Shown here: positions 6,107 to 10,935 of the stretch, piece after piece
Layout: every line of letters begins with the position of its first letter
Numbering within the stretch: the stretch's first letter is position 1
Source: Anaerolineales bacterium
GTDB taxonomy: Bacteria; Chloroflexota; Anaerolineae; Anaerolineales; Villigracilaceae
Assembly (NCBI GenBank): GCA_016928525.1
Contig: JAFGKO010000379.1
Location: 1-10,935, forward strand
Length of the DNA: 10,935 bases
Direction: 5' to 3'
Made by a program: the position numbers and the translations under genes
The notes under the pieces: model-generated
What the model saw: only the letters and a program-made list of their open reading frames with translations
Databases searched by the model: none
Told to the model about the DNA's origin: nothing

Positions 6107-9100
6107 TTAGAACTCCACGTCCTCGACTTTTCTCACGAACACATTCGTGTCGCGGTTGACGCCTGTTGGCCCCCAGTAATTGAAGGCATAGGTGAATTGG
6201 GCATAGCCTCCCGCCATCAGCACGGGTTTGAGGCGCGTACGGGTGATTGAGTTGTTCATTCCTGCTCGTTTACCTCGCAAGGGCGAGATGGGAACGCCGA
6301 TCGTGCGCTCGGTAGCGTGGTAAACGAATACTGTTCCGCTGGGAATGCGGGCTGAGACGTTACAACGCTGGACGAACACGCCGTTATCGTTGAATAATTC
6401 CACCCAATCGTTATCCTTGATACCGAGCTCTCCGGCATCCTTGTTGTTCAACCAAATCGGGTAGCCGCCGCGCGAAAGTGTCATCATGCGGTGATTGTCG
6501 GAGTAGGTTGAATGGATGCTCCACTTCCCGTGCGGGGTGATGTAGTTCATCAATCTTCCCTGCGCCTCAGCCTGCGTGATTTGTGTCTCATCTAGCATGG
6601 TGTGGTCGGGGCGCGGCTTGTAGACAGGCATATGTTCACCCCATTGCAGATAAAGTTCGTGGTCAAGGTAGAAATGCTGGCGCCCTGACAGCGTGCGCCA
6701 GGGAATCAACTCTTCCACATTCAGCGTGAAGGGTGAGTAAGCGCGGCCTCTATTAATGCTGGCAGACCAAGTCGGTGTTGTCAATACGCGGCGCGGCTGA
6801 GCGACAAGATCGGCGAAGTCATAGCGAACGGAGCGCGTGCCTTCAGCGAGGTGGGTCAGGCTGCGTCCTGTCTTGTGTTCCTCCTGCTCAAAGGCGCGAT
6901 AAGCTAATTCGCCGTTCGTGACGGGGTCGAGGCGAAGAATGGTATCTACCACATCACGCGATTCTTCCAAACTGGGGTAAGCCTTGCCGCTGAACTGGCG
7001 TCCCTGTTTTACAATCAATGCCTGGTATTCGTCCGCTACGTCGATCTTCAATCCATGTGCAGCTACGCCGTTCTCCTCTATGCCTGGACCAAGGCTGATC
7101 ATGTGTTCGTAGAGCAGGGTGTAATCGCGCTCGACCACACGGAATTTGGGCATGGTCTTACCAGGAACAGGTTCGACTTCGCCTGTTTTCCAATCACTGA
7201 CAGAAGGCTGGGAAACCTCGTCCACCGTGTCGTGCTGGAGCGGGATCATGACCAGATCGCGCACAGGTTCGGGTAAGTGGACTTTCGCCAGTTCGCTGAC
7301 CTTTTGTGCGATGGCTTTGTAGATATCCCAATCGCTTTTCGATTCCCAAGAGGGAGGGACGGCGGCTTGCATCGGGTTGACGAAGGTATGTAGGTCGGTG
7401 GAATTCAGGTCTGTCTTTTCGTACCAGGTCGCGGCAGGCAGGATCAGGTCCGAGTACAGTGCCGAGGTGTCCATGCGAAAGTTGAGATCCACCACCAGAT
7501 CGAGTTTTCCCGTCGGTGCTTCGTCATGGTACACAACCTCGTTGACATAGCCTTTCGCCATCTCATTTGCCACTTTATTGGAATGTGTGCCGAGATAATG
7601 TTTGAGCATGTACTCGTGCCCCTTCATGCTCGTGCCGATCGCATTACCACGCCAGATGAACCAGAGCCGCGGCCAGTTTTCGGGCGCATCGGGGTCATCC
7701 ATTGCAAAGCGGAGTTCGCCGCTCTTCAATTGAGAGATGACGTACTTAATGATGTCTGCTTCAGATTTTGCGCCTGCCGTTTCTGCTTCTTCGACAATCA
7801 CCAATGGACTCTTGTTGAACTGTGGGAAGAATGGCAGCGCCCCCTGGCGAACGGCACGCGCCTGGTAATCAATCGTGTGCTCTTTTTTCTTTTCCCCCGG
7901 CAGGCTATCGTAGGCAGTAAATCCACGCTCGTAGCGCCATTGATCTGTATGAACGTAATGGAAAGAGGGCGTATTCTGCTGGCGGTTGGGAAGTTTCCAA
8001 TCACCGGCAAAGGCAATCGCGCCCCACGATGCATGATTTGCGAGTTTTTCCTGGCCCACATAATGCGCCAGTCCGCCCCCGTTGACACCTACCGAACCCG
8101 TCAACATCAGTGCTGTGATAGCGGAGCGATACAGCAGGTTGTTGTGATACCAGTGATTGGCGCCCGCGCCGATAATAACCAGATTTTTGCCGTTGGTCTT
8201 TTCGGCGTTGACCGCCCATTCGCGCGCATAACGCAGGCAGGTATCGCGATGGATTCCGCTGAACTTCTCTTGCCAGGCCGGGGTGTAGCAGGTTTCGTCA
8301 TTATAGGATGCAGGATAGTCGCCACCGAGTCCACGCTCCACGCCGAACTGTGCCATCATCAAATCGAAGACGGTGGCAACGGTTATTCTCCCGTGGTCGG
8401 TTTCTATCGTTCGCACCGGGACTCCGCGTATGCGTACCGAATCTCCAGCAAAATCGTCAAATTCCACCAGGGCGACACCATCGTGAGTTTCCCGGAAGGA
8501 TAATTCTGGGTCGAGATCCTCATCCGTGACGCCGTCCCGCATTTCAAGATTCCATTTACCTTTTTCCGTTTGCCACCGAAAGCCTATTGTGCCTTTGGGC
8601 ATGCGCGGTTGTCCCGAGGTCATATCCCAGACCAGCATTTTCCAATCGCCGTTCTCCTGGTCTCGATACGCTGGGAGCAGGTTGGCTCGTAAGTATTTAC
8701 CTGCCCTATCGTGCTTGAGTTCTACCAGGAAGGGCATGTCGGTATACTTTTTGACATAGTCCATGAAGTATGGGACCTGCCGATCGGCATAATATTCTTT
8801 CAAGATCACGTGATTTACTGCCATCCAGAAAGCGGTATCCTGCCCCGCGTGAACTGGAATCCAGTAATCAGCATATTTAGCAGCCTGTGAAAAATCGGGA
8901 GCGAAAACAGTCAGTTTCGCGCCTGCATGACGCACTTCGGAAATAAAATGCGTATCAGGCGTGCGCGTCATGTTAATGTTCGAGCCCATAATGGCAATGA
9001 AGCGTGCGTTGTACCAATCCGCCGATTCGTGCACATCAGTTTGCTCGCCCCAAACCTCGGGGCTGGCGGGTGGCAGATCGCAGTACCAATCGTAGAAAGA

Positions 9101-9697
9101 CATCGGCACGCCGCCCATCAGAGTCAGGAAGCGCGAACCTGCTGCATAAGAGATCTGTGACATAGCTGGGATAGGCGAAAAACCGTTGACGCGATCTGGT
9201 CCATATTTCTTAACAGTGTAGATGATCGAGGCGGAAATCATTTCCAGCACCTCGTCCCATTTAATGCGGCGGAAACCGCCCTTGCCGCGGGCCTGCTGGT
9301 AGCGAGCGCGCTGCTCAGGATCGTTGACGATGGATGCCCATGCCTCAACAGGGTCGCTGAACTTTTGACGCGCCGCCCGCCACAGGTCGAGTAATGCACC
9401 TCGCCCGTATGGATATTTGACACGGATCGGGCTGTACAGATACCATGAATATGAAATTCCTCGCTGGCAGCCGCGTGGTTCGTAGGGCGGTAAGCCCTCT
9501 TCCAAAAGCGGATAGTCAGTCGCTTGCAGCTCCCAGGTTACAATGCCATCCTTAACGAAAACTTCCCATGAGCACGAGCCCGTGCAGTTGACGCCGTGCG
9601 TGGTGCGCACGCGTTTATCGTGGGCGAAACGGTTGCGGTAGAATTCTTCCCACTTGCGCTCAATAGGTTTAACAGATTCTTTGATCCACTTTGTCAT
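6107..9697 (-). CDS. narG: Respiratory nitrate reductase alpha (catalytic molybdopterin) subunit
   Basis: This 1,196-residue catalytic subunit (E. coli 1,247) reduces nitrate to nitrite at a Mo-bis-MGD centre. The FS0 cluster ligands are present: H34, C38 and C42 in [11 protein letters not shown], and C77 in EPRGCQRG, each offset by exactly 15 from E. coli H49, C53, C57 and C92. The Mo-ligand Asp is D207 in [13 protein letters not shown] (E. coli D222). [68 protein letters not shown] and [14 protein letters not shown] (1163-1176) are further family hallmarks. No twin-arginine signal is seen, so the active site should face the cytoplasm. The start is ATG 9697 with GGAGG eight bases upstream; the gene follows the cytochrome c gene after 15 bases. 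Cytoplasmic-type NxrA of nitrite oxidisers is homologous and cannot be excluded from sequence alone. The reading frame is full length with no sign of damage. Confidence 0.97.
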   Translation of the reverse strand: MTKWIKESVKPIERKWEEFYRNRFAHDKRVRTTHGVNCTGSCSWEVFVKDGIVTWELQATDYPLLEEGLPPYEPRGCQRGISYSWYLYSPIRVKYPYGRGALLDLWRAARQKFSDPVEAWASIVNDPEQRARYQQARGKGGFRRIKWDEVLEMISASIIYTVKKYGPDRVNGFSPIPAMSQISYAAGSRFLTLMGGVPMSFYDWYCDLPPASPEVWGEQTDVHESADWYNARFIAIMGSNINMTRTPDTHFISEVRHAGAKLTVFAPDFSQAAKYADYWIPVHAGQDTAFWMAVNHVILKEYYADRQVPYFMDYVKKYTDMPFLVELKHDRAGKYLRANLLPAYRDQENGDWKMLVWDMTSGQPRMPKGTIGFRWQTEKGKWNLEMRDGVTDEDLDPELSFRETHDGVALVEFDDFAGDSVRIRGVPVRTIETDHGRITVATVFDLMMAQFGVERGLGGDYPASYNDETCYTPAWQEKFSGIHRDTCLRYAREWAVNAEKTNGKNLVIIGAGANHWYHNNLLYRSAITALMLTGSVGVNGGGLAHYVGQEKLANHASWGAIAFAGDWKLPNRQQNTPSFHYVHTDQWRYERGFTAYDSLPGEKKKEHTIDYQARAVRQGALPFFPQFNKSPLVIVEEAETAGAKSEADIIKYVISQLKSGELRFAMDDPDAPENWPRLWFIWRGNAIGTSMKGHEYMLKHYLGTHSNKVANEMAKGYVNEVVYHDEAPTGKLDLVVDLNFRMDTSALYSDLILPAATWYEKTDLNSTDLHTFVNPMQAAVPPSWESKSDWDIYKAIAQKVSELAKVHLPEPVRDLVMIPLQHDTVDEVSQPSVSDWKTGEVEPVPGKTMPKFRVVERDYTLLYEHMISLGPGIEENGVAAHGLKIDVADEYQALIVKQGRQFSGKAYPSLEESRDVVDTILRLDPVTNGELAYRAFEQEEHKTGRSLTHLAEGTRSVRYDFADLVAQPRRVLTTPTWSASINRGRAYSPFTLNVEELIPWRTLSGRQHFYLDHELYLQWGEHMPVYKPRPDHTMLDETQITQAEAQGRLMNYITPHGKWSIHSTYSDNHRMMTLSRGGYPIWLNNKDAGELGIKDNDWVELFNDNGVFVQRCNVSARIPSGTVFVYHATERTIGVPISPLRGKRAGMNNSITRTRLKPVLMAGGYAQFTYAFNYWGPTGVNRDTNVFVRKVEDVEF

Positions 9698-9705
9698 CGT
9701 TTTAT

Positions 9706-9710
9706 CCTCC
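9706..9710 (-). promoter_or_regulatory. Ribosome-binding site of narG
   Basis: GGAGG on the minus strand lies eight bases before the narG ATG, inside the 15-base gap after the cytochrome c stop. It supports independent, efficient initiation of narG on the shared transcript. Confidence 0.8.
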
Positions 9711-9712
9711 GT

Positions 9713-10597
9713 CTAGAGAGTGCCATTTTTTCGCAAGCGCTGCGCCAGGCTCATTTGTTGGCGCGGCCAGAAGAAAAGCATAACGACAAGTAAAATTACA
9801 GCCAGGCCGGTGCCTGCTCCCAGTATCGTTAGGACATTCGATTGTGTGCGCGGCTCGTCCAGTTGATCTGCCCTGGCGAAGAATGCCAGCAAACTGGCTT
9901 GTTCTACGGTGGTCAGGGGCTTATTTGTAAAGATGCCTTGCATGGTTGGGAAGGGCAGCGTGCCAAGCACGCCCGCCAGATCTTCCCGTCCGTAGCGGGT
10001 GTAGACATGCGTTAGATCAGGTCCAAGTGCGCCGCCGCCTAAGACACCTGCACCTTCAACACTATGACAGGCAATACAGGCCAGTCCTCCGTTCGCCTGA
10101 GGAATCTGGCCAAAATACAATTTCTCCCCATCTTCCGGGTTGCCTTTCATTGCCAGTACCCGATCTGCATCAGTGAGCGGTTGATTCGCTGTTGATGCAG
10201 GTGTGGATGGGTCATCCAAACTCTGGAAATAAGCGACCAGATTCGCCACATCGACATCGCTCAATTCCATATTAGGCATGGGAATGTTATTGTATTTTGC
10301 CAGCATCTCTAAGGCAATTGGATCTCCATCAGTTAACATTTTGTCGGGCTCTTTCATCCAGACCGAGAGCCAGGTGATATCGCGTCTGGCAGTCACGCCT
10401 TGCAAATCGGGTCCGACGCGGTCGCCGCCGCCTATGGTATGGCAGCCCACGCATTTCGTCGTGAAGACCGTTTCCCCCTCGGATGGCGCCTGCGCACTGG
10501 CAGGTTGGGTGATAGCGCACAACGACAGAACCATCAGACCAAGCGATATCAGGTGTATGGTTCGGCGGAGAAGCGAAATAGTATCAATCGTCTGCAT
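9713..10597 (-). CDS. Membrane-anchored dihaem cytochrome c (NarC-like), first gene of the nar operon
   Basis: This 294-residue exported protein has an N-terminal signal/hydrophobic segment (about 13-35, ending QPASAQA), two class I cytochrome c domains, and a C-terminal membrane helix (about 255-277) followed by a basic tail. Haem motifs are CVGCH (49-53) and CIACH (174-178). Likely Met axial ligands are M107 or M110 in IPMPNMELSD and M219 in FPTMQGIF. Each domain ends with the usual helix (VANLVAYFQSL, ASLLAFFAR). A dihaem cytochrome c heading the operon is known from Thermus (narC before narGHJI), where it takes part in assembly or electron transfer to the nitrate reductase; I infer a similar role outside the membrane. 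It could also take electrons in a nitrite-oxidising system. It has a strong ribosome site, and only 15 bases separate it from narG. Confidence 0.9.
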   Translation of the reverse strand: MQTIDTISLLRRTIHLISLGLMVLSLCAITQPASAQAPSEGETVFTTKCVGCHTIGGGDRVGPDLQGVTARRDITWLSVWMKEPDKMLTDGDPIALEMLAKYNNIPMPNMELSDVDVANLVAYFQSLDDPSTPASTANQPLTDADRVLAMKGNPEDGEKLYFGQIPQANGGLACIACHSVEGAGVLGGGALGPDLTHVYTRYGREDLAGVLGTLPFPTMQGIFTNKPLTTVEQASLLAFFARADQLDEPRTQSNVLTILGAGTGLAVILLVVMLFFWPRQQMSLAQRLRKNGTL

Positions 10598-10605
10598 AAT
10601 TTACG

Positions 10606-10610
10606 CCTCC
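10606..10610 (-). promoter_or_regulatory. Ribosome-binding site of cytochrome c gene
   Basis: GGAGG lies eight bases before ATG 10597 and directly follows the TAA (10613-10611) that ends an upstream reading frame. Any translation of that frame would therefore stop on this site. Confidence 0.8.
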
Positions 10611-10935
10611 TTAGTGTTCTAAATCAGGGTCATACCCTTCCGCATCCCATGGGCTTTTTGCAGGTAGTCCCATGATGATTTCAATCAGAGTGGAACTGCG
10701 CGCGGGAGCAGTGATGAGCAAGGAAGCCGTATTACTGATGGACAAGTTATCCTCAATGATTAACCATCGAGCAGCAGGATATGCCACCATAAGTTTTTTC
10801 AGCAGTTGCACCTGGTTGGCAGACGAGAGAACCTCTTAGCGCAGCACCACTGGAATATAAATCCATATAGTCGTATTTATCGTGAAACCAGCGACTACAT
10901 ACTTGGAAGCATCCAGGGTCAAAACACACGTACCC
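10611..10935 (-). pseudogene. Region upstream of the nar operon: degraded fragment, possibly a DDE transposase
   Basis: No intact gene is visible here. One frame (10833-10611) ends with TAA against the cytochrome ribosome site and reads QVQLLKKLMVAYP followed by ARWLIIEDNLSI. This resembles the strand and catalytic-Asp region of IS630-like DDE transposases (L-x-x-x-YP-x-A-x-x-[IL]-x-x-x-DN-x-[SN]-[IT]-H), but the His after SI is missing and no later Glu motif follows. A second frame, open from the window edge to TGA 10755-10753, reads FDPGCFQVCSRWF then HDKYDY, which could be the preceding part after a frameshift near 10830. The last stretch (MGLPAKSPWDAEGYDPDLEH) fits no family I know. The operon promoter is probably here or beyond the edge; I saw no clear TTGAT-N4-ATCAA FNR box or convincing -35/-10 pair. 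Confidence 0.3.

Noticed and set aside
7526..8503. Long open frame (325 codons) on the plus strand inside narG
   Set aside because: It is fully antisense to a well-conserved narG, has no recognisable domains, and its composition is what the codon bias of narG produces on the opposite strand.
9600..9697. Twin-arginine signal at the NarG N-terminus
   Set aside because: The first 35 residues contain no RRxFLK-like motif and no hydrophobic stretch, so an exported (periplasmic-facing) NarG is not supported.
10880..10925. TTGACC and a weak -10 (TGTAGT) on the minus strand as the nar promoter, and possible FNR half-site
   Set aside because: Only 4 of 6 bases match in the -10 and no symmetric TTGAT-N4-ATCAA box is present; it also lies inside a possible reading frame.
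1..10935. CRISPR arrays, tRNA or rRNA genes, intrinsic terminators
   Set aside because: No regularly spaced repeats, cloverleaf-like segments or GC-rich hairpins followed by T runs were found when reading both strands.

Overview
The window carries two gene blocks that converge near position 1,900. From gene content alone it looks like a chromosomal segment of a facultatively anaerobic bacterium. A Chloroflexota-type origin (Anaerolineae or relatives) is my best inference. It rests on a nar operon led by a membrane-anchored dihaem cytochrome c, as in Thermus, and on Sec/lipobox lipoproteins beside a MacB-type permease. No taxonomic marker gene is present, so this is not proven.

Plus strand, 1 to about 1,861: the 3' end of a MacB/FtsX-type ABC permease, two tandem paralogous lipoproteins of unknown function, a small DUF1858-like protein that lacks the family's cysteines, and a 22-codon remnant of a further gene. 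Close spacing and good ribosome-binding sites suggest one transcript.

Minus strand, about 10,600 down to 1,902: a nearly complete respiratory nitrate reductase operon. In transcription order it reads dihaem cytochrome c (NarC-like), narG, narH, narJ, narI, a TDT/SLAC1-family transporter or channel, and a degraded FmdE-like gene whose start overlaps the transporter stop (ATGA). NarG, NarH and NarI keep all the recognisable metal and haem ligands. NarG has no twin-arginine signal, so the active site should face the cytoplasm and nitrate must be imported (or, if the enzyme runs as a nitrite oxidoreductase, nitrite imported and nitrate exported). No NarK-type transporter is visible. The TDT protein is the obvious candidate for that anion traffic.

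The convergence point (about 1,861-1,940) looks like a deletion scar, because the genes on both sides lose their 3' ends there. Upstream of the cytochrome gene (10,611-10,935) there is a short, apparently frameshifted fragment that weakly resembles a DDE transposase. It runs directly into the cytochrome ribosome-binding site. I found no rRNA, tRNA, CRISPR array, clear FNR box or convincing hairpin terminator.

The items most worth following up are the TDT protein as a nitrate/nitrite channel, the FmdE-like gene in a molybdoenzyme operon, the paired lipoproteins with the ABC exporter, and whether the enzyme reduces nitrate or oxidises nitrite.
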